64,000 nucleotides of DNA from VRUE01 sp963817905. GTDB lineage: Bacteria > Actinomycetota > Thermoleophilia > Solirubrobacterales > 70-9. Position numbers and translations under genes: made by a program. The stretch is taken from NCBI GenBank assembly GCA_963817905.1, contig CAWFPS010000003.1, positions 496,001 through 560,000 on the forward strand. The letters run 5' to 3'. The notes under the pieces are model-generated. The model was not told where the DNA came from, searched no databases, and saw nothing but the letters and a program-made list of their open reading frames with translations. Shown piece by piece: positions 52,574-61,700 of this stretch. Each line of letters starts with the position of its first letter. The first letter of the stretch is position 1.

Positions 52574-53463
52574 TCCATCGACAGCGGACCGGTGACGTCC
52601 GCGTTGAGGAACTGGTTGACGAACCGGTTCTCGGAGTCGAACAGCTCCTCCTTGGGCCCCGACTCGACGATCTTGCCGTTCCAGAGCACCGCGATGAAGT
52701 CGGAGACGCGCCGCGCGGTGTTGAGGTCGTGGCTGATCACCAGGTAGCAGCCGCCGTTCTCCTCATGCACCTCACGAACCAGCTCGCAGAGCAGTGCCGT
52801 GCGCACCGGGTCGAGGCCCGAGTCCGGCTCGTCGAACATCACGATCGCCGGTTCCAGCACCAGCGCCCGGGCGAACCCGGCCCGCTTGCGCATTCCGCCG
52901 GAGAGCTCGTTCGGCATCTTGTAGACGGCCTCGCTCAGCCCCACCTCCTTGAGCCGGCGGTTGCAGATCTCGCCGATCTCCTCCTCGCTCTTGTCGGTGT
53001 GCTGGCGCAGCGGGAAGGCGGTGTTGTCGTAGATGTTCATCGAGCCGAAGAGGGCGCCGTCCTGGAAGAGCAGGCCGAACTTCTTGCGCACCTCGAAGAG
53101 TTCGTCGTCGGTCATGTTGGGAATCGATTCGCCGTGCACGAGCACGTCGCCCGAGTCGGGGTAGAGCAGGCCGACGATGTGCTTGATCAGCACACTCTTG
53201 CCGGTTCCCGAGGGGCCCAGCACCATCGAGATCTGGTCCTCGGGCAGGCCGAGGTTGAGGCCGTTGAGGATGCGAGCGCGGCCGAACTGCTTGACCAGGT
53301 CGATGATCTCGATCGCGTCCTCGCCACCGTGGTCGCGCTTGCGACCGGTGTGGAAACGGTAGGGATCGGACTCGGCCGGATCGACGCCGGGGATGACGAA
53401 GTCCTTCCCCATCGTCAGTCCGTCCTCGCTTATGTAGGGACCGCTCTGCTCTTCCACTCCCAT
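52570..53463 (-). CDS. ABC transporter ATPase, MceG/Mkl (MlaF-like)
   Basis: A 297-residue ATPase that powers lipid transport with YrbE permeases. Walker A GPSGTGKSVL (about 84-93), Q-loop LLFQDGALFGSMNIYDNTAFPLRQH (typical of MlaF/Mkl), signature LSGGMRKRAGFARAL, Walker B IVMFDEPDSGLDP and switch His VISHDLNTARRVSDF. An N-terminal extension of about 45 residues precedes the domain, as in actinobacterial MceG. It lies 8 bases after YrbE-B and overlaps the RND gene. In mycobacteria the single MceG serves several mce loci, so this one could also serve loci elsewhere. Confidence 0.93.
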   Translation of the reverse strand: MGVEEQSGPYISEDGLTMGKDFVIPGVDPAESDPYRFHTGRKRDHGGEDAIEIIDLVKQFGRARILNGLNLGLPEDQISMVLGPSGTGKSVLIKHIVGLLYPDSGDVLVHGESIPNMTDDELFEVRKKFGLLFQDGALFGSMNIYDNTAFPLRQHTDKSEEEIGEICNRRLKEVGLSEAVYKMPNELSGGMRKRAGFARALVLEPAIVMFDEPDSGLDPVRTALLCELVREVHEENGGCYLVISHDLNTARRVSDFIAVLWNGKIVESGPKEELFDSENRFVNQFLNADVTGPLSMD

Positions 53464-53471
53464 AAGGGTAC

Positions 53472-54269
53472 TCAGCCTCCTATCGGCGCGCGCGGGTTGG
53501 CTCCCCAGAAGACGAGGGTGCCAAGCATCCCGATGATGTGGACCAGGACGATGTTGAGGACCATCGACTTCGCGGTGGCGGTGCCGACCCCGACCGGGCC
53601 GCCCGACGCCGTGTAGCCGTAGTAACAGCCGACCATGACTATGGCGGTCGCCATGAACATGCCCTTGATCAAGCTGAACAGCAGGTCCGGCGGGTTTTGG
53701 AACATCCAGAAGATCAGCAGGTAGCCGCCCGAGGAGACATCGCCGATCTGCTGGACGACGGCCAGGTAACTGGCGAAGTACATGATCCCGATCCCGCAGA
53801 GGTACATAAACGGAAAGGCGATCCAGGCGGCGAGCAGGCGGGTCGCGCAGAGGAAGGTGACGGGGGGAACACCCATCACCTCGAGCGCGTCGATCTCGTC
53901 GGAGATCCGCATCGCGCCGAGCTCGGCGACGATGCCGGTCCCGACCTTGGCCGCCAGCATGTAGCCGAAGGCGTAGGGCATGATCTCGCGCAGGTCACAC
54001 CAGGCGGAGAAGACGCCAGCGTAGGCGGGCGCGCCCTGGGCGCGCAGCAGGTAGGCGCCCTCGATCCCGCACTGGAGGCCGAGGATGAAGACCAGGCCCC
54101 AGATGATCAGGGCCGAGCCGAGGATCAGAATCCCCGCCTGGCGCAGGCTCTCGCCGAAGAAGCGCAGGACGCGGCCGCTGTAGACGAGGCCCGCCACGCG
54201 CGAGCCGAAGCGGGCGATCTCGCCGAAGGAGTCGAGCCAGCCGCGCGGGACTTCCAACCAGGCGTTCAT
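53472..54269 (-). CDS. YrbE-type (MlaE) lipid ABC permease, second copy (YrbE-B)
   Basis: A 265-residue MlaE-family permease with about five helices. The family motif is FGYMLAAKVGTGIVAELGAMRISDEIDALEVMGVPPVTFLCATRLLAAWIAFP (about 108-160), containing the conserved Glu-rich elbow loop ELGAMRISDEIDALEVMG. It overlaps the first permease by 4 bases (ATGA). The two unequal copies probably form the heterodimeric channel of an Mce-type importer. Confidence 0.93.
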   Translation of the reverse strand: MNAWLEVPRGWLDSFGEIARFGSRVAGLVYSGRVLRFFGESLRQAGILILGSALIIWGLVFILGLQCGIEGAYLLRAQGAPAYAGVFSAWCDLREIMPYAFGYMLAAKVGTGIVAELGAMRISDEIDALEVMGVPPVTFLCATRLLAAWIAFPFMYLCGIGIMYFASYLAVVQQIGDVSSGGYLLIFWMFQNPPDLLFSLIKGMFMATAIVMVGCYYGYTASGGPVGVGTATAKSMVLNIVLVHIIGMLGTLVFWGANPRAPIGG

Positions 54270-55075
54270 CGGATCGTCTGCAGCTCTGGGTTGGTCGCAA
54301 GCAGGGTCTGGGTGAAGGCGTAATTGAAGGCGAAGACCCCCATGAAGGCGATCACCACCGCCTGGTTGACGGCGCGGCCGACCCCGGCGGCGCCACCGGA
54401 TGCCGTCATCCCCTTGTAGGAGCAGACGACGGCGATGATCGCGCCGAACAGCGTGCACTTGATCACCGAGCCCCAGAGGTCGGTGACCGAGGCGTTGGAG
54501 AAGAGAGTGGCGAAGAAGCCGCCGAGCGACTGGTGGTAGAGCAGCTCGGCGCCGATGCCGCCGCTGATGCCGAAGACCAAGGCGTAGATGTCGAGCAGGC
54601 CGGTGATCAGCATCAGGGCGAGGAAGCGCGGCACGACCAGGTTCTTGATCGGGTCGACGCCGAGCACCTGCAGGGCGTCGAGCTCCTCGCGGATCTTGCG
54701 GGCGCCGAGATCGGCGGTGATCGCGGTGCCGGCGACACCGGCGACGACGACGGCGGTGACGAAGGGGGCGAACTCGCGGATCGAGGCGAGGACGAAGAAA
54801 CCGCCGAGCCGGTCGAGGGCGCCGAAGAGGGAGAGGAAATTAGAGGCCTGCAGGCCGGGCGCGCCGAACCCGAAGGCGACAGTGGAGATCAGCAGCGGAA
54901 ACCAGCAGAGTTGCAGGGCGAAGAGGAACTGGCCGATGAACTCCTCGCCATAGGGGTAGGGGGGCTTGACCGCCGAAACGAGCGTGCGAGCGGTGAGGAT
55001 CATCATGTCCCCGACCTGTTCGAACAACGACTTGGCGGGCAGGAATGCCCTGTTGACCGCAGATCCGACCATCAT
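54266..55075 (-). CDS. YrbE-type (MlaE) lipid ABC permease, first copy (YrbE-A)
   Basis: A 269-residue MlaE-family permease and the first gene of the six-gene operon. The elbow-loop motif is TAITADLGARKIREELDALQVLGVDPIKNLVVPRFLALML (about 118-157), followed by GMTASGGAAGVGRAVNQAVV. Start ATG 55075; an ATG one codon later is equally possible. The gene is divergent from the lipoprotein at 55178 with a 100-base gap that should hold its promoter. Confidence 0.92.
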   Translation of the reverse strand: MMVGSAVNRAFLPAKSLFEQVGDMMILTARTLVSAVKPPYPYGEEFIGQFLFALQLCWFPLLISTVAFGFGAPGLQASNFLSLFGALDRLGGFFVLASIREFAPFVTAVVVAGVAGTAITADLGARKIREELDALQVLGVDPIKNLVVPRFLALMLITGLLDIYALVFGISGGIGAELLYHQSLGGFFATLFSNASVTDLWGSVIKCTLFGAIIAVVCSYKGMTASGGAAGVGRAVNQAVVIAFMGVFAFNYAFTQTLLATNPELQTIR

Positions 55076-55177
55076 CCTCCTCCTCCGGCGAGTCTATGCG
55101 ATGCACCAGCGGGCACTGTTGAGTTCGGGCTAACCCGCTCCGGAGCAGCCGAAACCTCGTGGTATGTTCGGGCCGAT

Positions 55178-55840
55178 TTGGGGGGGCACCGCACACAAGC
55201 AACTCCTCACCGCCTCCGCGCGGTGCTCGCCGCTGGCCTGGCCGCGGCGCTGGCGCTCTCGGTCGCCGCCTGCGGAAGCGAACCGTCCTCCGACGCCAAC
55301 GAGCCCGAAGGCACCTACCGGGTCAAGGTCACCGACGCCAGCTTCGAGACCGCGCAGCAGATCGGCCAGACCTACCTGCTCGAACTCGGCATCCGCAACA
55401 GCGGCGAGAAGACAATCCCGGCACTGACCGTGAACGTCTCGATCAAGGGCGGGGAGGGCCAGTCTTCGACTCTGCCGTTCGGAATTCGCGACCCGCAGCC
55501 CGGCCTGGCCCAGCCCGACCGGCCGGTCTGGGTGCTCGCCGCCCACTACCCCAAGTTCGTCGGCTCCGCCGAACCCGGCGGCGCCGAGACCTCGAACCCG
55601 AAGACCTTCGACTTCGGTCCGCTGAAGGCGGGCGCGACGGCCAGCGTCGTTTGGAAGGTGAGCGCGGTCAGGTCGGGGCACTTCACCCTCCTCTACGCGA
55701 TCGACGCCGGCCTCAGCGGCAATGCCAAGGCCGAGACCGCCGGCGGCGCCGCGCCGGGCGGCTCCTTCTCAGTCGAGATCAGCCCCGCCGAACGCGACAC
55801 CGAAGTCAACGGCCGCGGGGAAGTCGTCGAAAAGAAATAG
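55178..55840 (+). CDS. Lipoprotein of unknown function
   Basis: A 220-residue exported lipoprotein: basic start, hydrophobic AVLAAGLAAALALSVAAC with the lipobox VAAC, then a beta-sandwich YRVKVTDASFETAQQIGQTYLLELGIRNSGEKTIPALTVNVSI like a DUF11/DUF4352 Ig-like fold. The TTG at 55178 gives a proper basic n-region; a GTG at 55223 would leave the signal without positive charge. No clear ribosome site marks either. Divergent from the YrbE operon, followed 13 bases later by the sugar dehydrogenase gene. Confidence 0.7.
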   Translation: MGGHRTQATPHRLRAVLAAGLAAALALSVAACGSEPSSDANEPEGTYRVKVTDASFETAQQIGQTYLLELGIRNSGEKTIPALTVNVSIKGGEGQSSTLPFGIRDPQPGLAQPDRPVWVLAAHYPKFVGSAEPGGAETSNPKTFDFGPLKAGATASVVWKVSAVRSGHFTLLYAIDAGLSGNAKAETAGGAAPGGSFSVEISPAERDTEVNGRGEVVEKK

Positions 55841-55853
55841 CGAGGCCGGGTAG

Positions 55854-57053
55854 GTGATCCGGGTGGGGCGGCTGGCCAAATCGAGCATCGTTCTCTCGGC
55901 GCTTGCCCTGGTGGCGCTGCCGGCCTGCGGCAAGGCCGGGCAGCACGACGCCACGACCTCGGCGATGCGCGGCAACGTCGGACTCAAGCGCATCGGCAGC
56001 TTCGAGAGCCCGACTTACGTGACCGGGGCGCCGGGCTACCCGAAGCTGCTCTTCGTCACCGAGCAGGCGGGCCGGGTGATGACCACCCGCGGCGGGCGGG
56101 CGATCCGCCATCCCTTCCTTGACATTCGGGGCCTGGTCGCCGACGACGGCGGCGAGCGCGGGTTGCTCTCGATCGCCTTCCCGCCCGACTACCGCCGCAG
56201 CGGGCGCCTTTACGTCTATTACACGGACAACGCCGGCAACATCCGGATCGACGAATTCCACCGCCGCGGCGCGACCAGGGCGGCCCGCGGCTCGCGCCGC
56301 CCGGTGATCGAGATCCCCCACCCCGTCAACGCCAACCACAACGGCGGCCAGTTGCAGTTCCTCGGCGACCTCCTCTACTTCGGCACTGGCGACGGTGGCT
56401 CCAGCGGCGACCCGCCCAACAACGCCCAGAACCCCGAGAGCCTGCTCGGCAAGCTGCTGCGCATCGACCCGCGGGCGAGTGGCGGGCGGCCCTACTCGAT
56501 CCCGGCCGGCAACCCGTTCCTCGGCAAGCCGGGCCGCGACGAGATCTACTCCTACGGCCTGCGCAACCCCTTCCGCTTCTCCTTCGACACGACCACGGCC
56601 ACGCAACCCAGGATCGCGATAGCCGACGTCGGCCAGAACCAGTTCGAGGAGCTCGACTACACGACGGCTGGCGACGCCGCGGGCGCCAACTTCGGCTGGG
56701 ACGCCTTCGAGGGCTATGGCCACTACAGCGAAGACAGCGGCAACACCTCCGATCCCGGCGGCACGACGAAGCCGATCATGGCCTACAGCCACAGCCGCGA
56801 CGGGGGCAGCTGCTCGATCATCGGCGGCTACGTGGTGGGACGCGGCGGCCCGAGGGCGCTGCGCGGGCGCTACGTCTACACGGACTACTGCTCGGGAATC
56901 GTGCGCAGCCTGGTCCCGCACCTGCGGCGAGCGGGCCACGACCGCAAGACCGGGCTCAGGATCGCCTCCCCCACCTCGTTCGGCGAAGACGAGCGCGGCC
57001 GCATCTACGCCTGCTCCCAGGAAGGGCCGGTCTACCGCCTCGTCGCTCGCTAG
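55854..57053 (+). CDS. PQQ-dependent sugar dehydrogenase-like (soluble GDH/HHIP-type) secreted beta-propeller
   Basis: A 399-residue lipoprotein or exported protein (SSIVLSALALVALPAC near residues 10-25). It is the six-bladed propeller of the soluble glucose dehydrogenase family. ERGLLSIAFPPDYRRSGRLYVYYTDNAGNIRI, NHNGGQLQF, LYFGTGDGGSSGDPPNNAQNPESLLGKLLRIDP and YGLRNPFRFSFD are the conserved cofactor and calcium-site segments. The substrate is an aldose or a related polyol; PQQ genes are not in the window. GTG start 55854, close behind the upstream lipoprotein gene. Confidence 0.9.
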   Translation: MIRVGRLAKSSIVLSALALVALPACGKAGQHDATTSAMRGNVGLKRIGSFESPTYVTGAPGYPKLLFVTEQAGRVMTTRGGRAIRHPFLDIRGLVADDGGERGLLSIAFPPDYRRSGRLYVYYTDNAGNIRIDEFHRRGATRAARGSRRPVIEIPHPVNANHNGGQLQFLGDLLYFGTGDGGSSGDPPNNAQNPESLLGKLLRIDPRASGGRPYSIPAGNPFLGKPGRDEIYSYGLRNPFRFSFDTTTATQPRIAIADVGQNQFEELDYTTAGDAAGANFGWDAFEGYGHYSEDSGNTSDPGGTTKPIMAYSHSRDGGSCSIIGGYVVGRGGPRALRGRYVYTDYCSGIVRSLVPHLRRAGHDRKTGLRIASPTSFGEDERGRIYACSQEGPVYRLVAR

Positions 57054-57107
57054 CCGAGCGGCTACAGTTTGGCTGACCAGCCAAGGGTTCGAGGAAGGGA
57101 GCATCCG

Positions 57108-58679
57108 GTGGAGAGCGGCACAGCCGAGAAGAGCAGTGAGACGGTCGGCTCGAACAACGGTGCGGCAAGCGCGGCCGAGCAGTTCGAGGTCCACAACCCC
57201 GCGACCGGGGAGACGATCGCGACGCTTCCGATCGACTCTCCCGAGGCCGTTACCGAGACCGTCGCCCGCGTCCGCACCAACCAGGCCGAGTGGGAGGCGA
57301 TCGGGATCGAGGGGCGCTACCACTGGCTCGGCAAGCTGCGCGACTGGCTGCTCGACAACTCCGAGCGGGTGCTCGACACGATGCAGGCGGAGACCGGCAA
57401 GGTCCGCGCCGACGCCGCCAACGAGCCGACCTACCTGGCCGACCTGATCAACTTCTACGGCAGCAAAGCAGCCGACTTCATCGGCGAGGAGGCGGTCCGC
57501 CCCCACTCGCCGCTGCTCGCGGCGAAGAAGCTCCGGGTCCAGTACCGGCCGCACCCGGTCGTCGGCATCGTCAGCCCCTGGAACTTCCCGCTTGTGCTCG
57601 CTCTCGGCGACGCGATCCCGGCGCTGCAGGCCGGTGCGGCGGTCGTGATCAAGCCCTCGGAGTTCACCCCGCTCGGCCTCGCCGAAGTCGTCAAGGCTTG
57701 GAAGGAGGAGATCGGCGGCCCCGACGTCTTCGATTGCGTGCACGGCGTCGGCGAGACCGGCGGTGCCCTGGTCGACGCGGTCGACTTCATCCAGTTCACC
57801 GGCTCCGACCGCACCGGGCGCAAGGTGATGGCCCGCGCCGCCGAGACACTGACCCCGGTCAGCCTCGAGCTCGGCGGCAAGGACCCGATGATCGTGCTCG
57901 CCGATGCGGACATCGACCGTGCCGCCAACGCGGCCGCCTGGGGCGGGATGTTCAACTCGGGCCAGGTCTGCATGTCGGTCGAGCGGATCTACGTCGAGGA
58001 GCCCGCCTACGACGAGTTCGTCGCCAAGCTCAGCGCCGAGGTCGGCAAGCTGCGCCAGGGCGCCGACGGCAAGGCCTTCGGCAAGGAGGTCGGCGCGATG
58101 ACCTCGCCCAACCAGATCGGCATCGTCGAGGACCACGTCGACGACGCGGTGGCCAGCGGCGCCAAGGCCGTCGCCGGCGGTAAGCGGGTGCCGGGACCGG
58201 GCGACTACTTCGAACCGACGGTGCTGGTTGACGTCGACCACTCGATGAAGGTGATGCGCGACGAGACTTTCGGCCCGGTCGTCGGCGTGATGAAGGTGCG
58301 CGACGCCGAGGAGGCGCTGCGCTTCGCCAACGACTCCCGCTACGGGCTCTCAGGCTCGGTCTTCGGCGAGAAGGCACGAGCCGAAGGCGTGGCCCGGCGG
58401 GTCGAGTGCGGCGCGGTCAACGTCAACGACGTGCTGGTCAACTACTTCGCGATGGACGTGCCGATGGGCGGCTGGAAGGAGTCCGGGATCGGCTACCGCC
58501 ACGGCGAACCAGGGATCAAGAAGTACTGCCGCAGCGAGTCCCTCGTGATCACCCGCTTCGGCGGCAAGCGCGAGCCAACCTGGTACCCCTACTCCCGTGG
58601 CCGCCGCGGCCTGGTCAGCCGGATCGGCCAGGCCTTCAACGCCCGCGACTGGCGCCGCCGCCTCGGCCTGCGCCGCTGA
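57108..58679 (+). CDS. NAD(P)+-dependent aldehyde dehydrogenase (succinate-semialdehyde dehydrogenase-like)
   Basis: A 523-residue ALDH-family enzyme. PWNFPLVLALGDAIPALQAGAAVVIKPSEFTPL is the cofactor-binding region, the general base Glu lies in LELGGKDPMIVL (about residue 251), and the nucleophile Cys287 in SGQVCMSVERIYVEE. The ending MGGWKESGIGYRHGEPGIKKYCRSESLVI is typical of this group. A 30-residue Ser/Glu-rich N-terminus and a basic C-terminal tail extend it. GTG 57108 is chosen because AAGGGAG lies upstream. The substrate may be succinate semialdehyde or another aldehyde. The next gene is metH, separated by a family palindrome. Confidence 0.92.
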   Translation: MESGTAEKSSETVGSNNGAASAAEQFEVHNPATGETIATLPIDSPEAVTETVARVRTNQAEWEAIGIEGRYHWLGKLRDWLLDNSERVLDTMQAETGKVRADAANEPTYLADLINFYGSKAADFIGEEAVRPHSPLLAAKKLRVQYRPHPVVGIVSPWNFPLVLALGDAIPALQAGAAVVIKPSEFTPLGLAEVVKAWKEEIGGPDVFDCVHGVGETGGALVDAVDFIQFTGSDRTGRKVMARAAETLTPVSLELGGKDPMIVLADADIDRAANAAAWGGMFNSGQVCMSVERIYVEEPAYDEFVAKLSAEVGKLRQGADGKAFGKEVGAMTSPNQIGIVEDHVDDAVASGAKAVAGGKRVPGPGDYFEPTVLVDVDHSMKVMRDETFGPVVGVMKVRDAEEALRFANDSRYGLSGSVFGEKARAEGVARRVECGAVNVNDVLVNYFAMDVPMGGWKESGIGYRHGEPGIKKYCRSESLVITRFGGKREPTWYPYSRGRRGLVSRIGQAFNARDWRRRLGLRR

Positions 58680-58694
58680 AATACCCACTCCAGC

Positions 58695-58741
58695 TTCCGG
58701 TGCGCCTTTGCCCCGCTATTCGGGGCAAAGGCGCACCGGAA
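58695..58741. repeat. Intergenic palindrome, family copy 3 (perfect)
   Basis: Perfect 21-bp arms 58695-58715 and 58721-58741 with a CTATT loop; core TTCCGGTGCGCC. It lies between the aldehyde dehydrogenase and metH genes, 21 bases before the metH ATG. Confidence 0.9.
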
Positions 58742-58762
58742 CGGTCTCGGTAGCCTCTCTGA

Positions 58763-61700
58763 ATGGCCGAGCGTGACTTCATCGCCGCTGCCCGGGAGCG
58801 CGTCGTCGTCTTCGACGGCGGCATGGGCGCAACCCTTGAGCAGTTCGAGCTGACCGAGGAGGACTACGGCGGTCTCCAGGGCAAGTGCCACGAGGCGCTG
58901 GTGCTCAACCGGCCCGACGTGATCGAGGGCGTCCACGCCTCGATGCTCGAGGCTGGGGCCGAGGTGGTCGAGACCGACAGCTTCCAGGGCTCGCGGCTGA
59001 AGCTCGAAGAGTGGGGCCTGGGCGAGCACACGCTTGAGATCAACACGAAGGCGGCCGAGATCGCCCGCAGGGCGGCGGGCCCCGACCGCTTCGTCGCCGG
59101 CTCGATCGGCCCGACCGGGTTCCTGCCCGCCTCGACCGACCCGACCCTGGGCGACATCTCCTTCGCCAAGCTGGTCGAGGTCTTCGCCGAGCAGGCGCGC
59201 GGCCTAGTCGAAGGCGGCGCCGACCTGATCGTCATCGAGACCGCCCAGGACATCCTCGAGGTCAAGGCGGCGGTCTTCGGCGCCCGTGAGGCCTTCGCCG
59301 AGACCGGCCGTACGCTGCCGGTCCAGACCAGCGTCTCGCTGCTGCCCAACGGGGGCAAGATGCTGCTCGGCACCGATATCCAGGCGGTGCTGAGCACCCT
59401 GGCTGCGCTCGAGGTCGACGTGATCGGGCTCAACTGCTCGACCGGGCCGGAGGACATGCGTGACGCGATCCGTTTCCTCGGCGAGAACAGCCCGCTGCCG
59501 GTGCACTGCATCCCCAACGCGGGCCTGCCATTGCAGGGGCCCGACGGCGAGACGATCTTCCCCGAAGAGCCCGGCCCGCTGGCCGCGACGCTGGGCGAGT
59601 TCGTCGAGCGCTACGGGGTCGGCATCGTCGGCGGCTGCTGCGGGACGACGCCCGAGCACATCGCCGCGATCCGCGAGCGGGTCGACGGCCGGGTTCCGGG
59701 CCCCCGCCCGGCGCCCGGCCCGATCGAGGTCTCCTCGATGATGACCTCCACCCCACTCGTCCAGGAACCGCGGCCGACATTGGTCGGCGAGCGGGTCAAC
59801 TCGCAGGGCTCGCGCAAGGCGAAGGAGCTGCTGCTCGCCGACGACTACGACGGCCTGGTCCAGGTCGCCGAAGACCAGGTCGAGGGTGGCGCCCACGTGC
59901 TCGACGTCTGCGTCGCCCTGACCGAGCGCTCCGACGAGGACGAGCAGATGGCGGCGGTGGTGAAGCGGATCTCGCTGACCCAGCCCTCGCCGATCCAGGT
60001 CGACTCGACCGAGCCGGAGGTGCTGAAGGCGGCACTGGAGCAGATCCCCGGGCGGGCGATCGTCAACTCGATCAACCTCGAGGCCGGCCGCGACAAGGCA
60101 GACGCCGTCGTGCCGCTTGCCAAGGCGCACGGCGCCGCCCTGATCGCGCTGACGATCGACGAGGTCGGGATGGCGAAGACGGCGGAGCGCAAGGTCGAGA
60201 TCGCCCAGAGAATTCGCGAGATCGCCTGCGGCGAGCACGGCCTCGACCCCGAGGCATTGATCTTCGACGCGCTCACCTTCACCCTGACCACCGGCGATGA
60301 GGAGTGGAAGCCCTCGGCGGTGGAGACGATCGAGGGCATCCGCAGGATCAAGGCCGAGATCCCCGGGGTGAAGACCTCGCTCGGCGTCTCCAACGTCTCC
60401 TTCGGCGTCTCGCCGCGGCCGCGCGCCGTGCTCAACTCGGTCTTCCTGCACCACTGCGTCGAGGCCGGGCTCGACCTGGCGATGGTCAACCCCAACCACA
60501 TCACCCCGTATTCCGAGATCTCCGCGGAGGAGCGCGAGTTGACCGACGACCTCGTCTTCAACCGGCGCGAGGACGCATTGGAGCGCTTCATCGCCCACTT
60601 CGAGTCACAGGGCGAGGAGGCGGCCGAGGAAGCTGCCGACCCGACCGCGGGCATGGAGCCCGAGGAGGCCCTGCACTGGCACATCCTGCGCCGCAAGAAG
60701 GACGGCGTCGAGGTGTGGATCGACCGCTCGGTGGAGAAGATTGGCGCCGTCCCCACCCTCAACGAGGTACTGCTGCCGGCGATGAAGGAGGTCGGCGACA
60801 AGTTCGGCGCTGGCGAACTGATCCTCCCCTTCGTCCTGCAATCGGCCGAAGCGATGAAGCGCGCCGTCGCCCAGCTGGAGAACTACCTCGACCGGATCGA
60901 CGGCCACAGCAAGGGCAAGGTGGTGATCGCGACTGTCTTCGGCGACGTGCACGACATTGGCAAGTCGCTGGTCAACACGATCCTCACCAACAACGGCTAC
61001 ACCGTGATCGACCTCGGCAAGCAGGTCCCGGTCGACGCGATCATCGAGGCGGCGGTGGAGAACGAGGCCGACGCGATCGGCCTCTCCGCCCTGCTCGTCT
61101 CGACCTCCAAGCAGATGCCGATCTGCGTTCAGGAGCTGCACCAGCGGGGGCTCGGCTTCCCGGTGCTGATCGGAGGCGCCGCGATCAACCGCGATTTCGG
61201 GCGGCGCACCCTCTACCCGAAGGGCAAAGAGTCCGACGAGGTCTACGAGCCCGGGGTCTTCTACTGCAAGGACGCCTTCCAGGGGCTGGACACGATGGAT
61301 GCCTTGGTCGACGACCCGACCCGCGCCGCCCTGGTCGAGCGGATCCGCTCCGAGGCCCAGGAGCTGCGCGAGAAGCCGGCGGTCGTCGACGACGGGCCGC
61401 CGACCAGCGACGCCGGCGCTCGCTCTGCCGCCCGTACCGACGTGGCGGTCCCCGAGCCGCCCTTCTGGGGCGCGCAGGAGATTGACGTCGACCTCGACGA
61501 GGTCTTCCCCTACCTCGATCGCCACGTCCTCTTCAAGCTGCACTGGGGCGGGCGCGGGGTAAAGGGCGAGGCCTGGCAGGAGCTGGTCGAGGGCAGCGGA
61601 GAGGAGGAGGGCTTCGCGCCCCGCCTGGAGCGGATGTGGCGCGAACAGGACTACCTCCGGCCGCGGGCGCGGCTCGGCTACTTCCCCTGCAACGCCGACG

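Noticed and set aside
55806..58241. 811-codon open frame on the minus strand
   Set aside because: It is antisense to the sugar dehydrogenase and aldehyde dehydrogenase genes and shows no domain; GC-rich codons create such shadows.
58680..58762. Cobalamin riboswitch before metH
   Set aside because: The gap is only 83 bases, filled by a simple palindrome; no B12-box sequence is seen.
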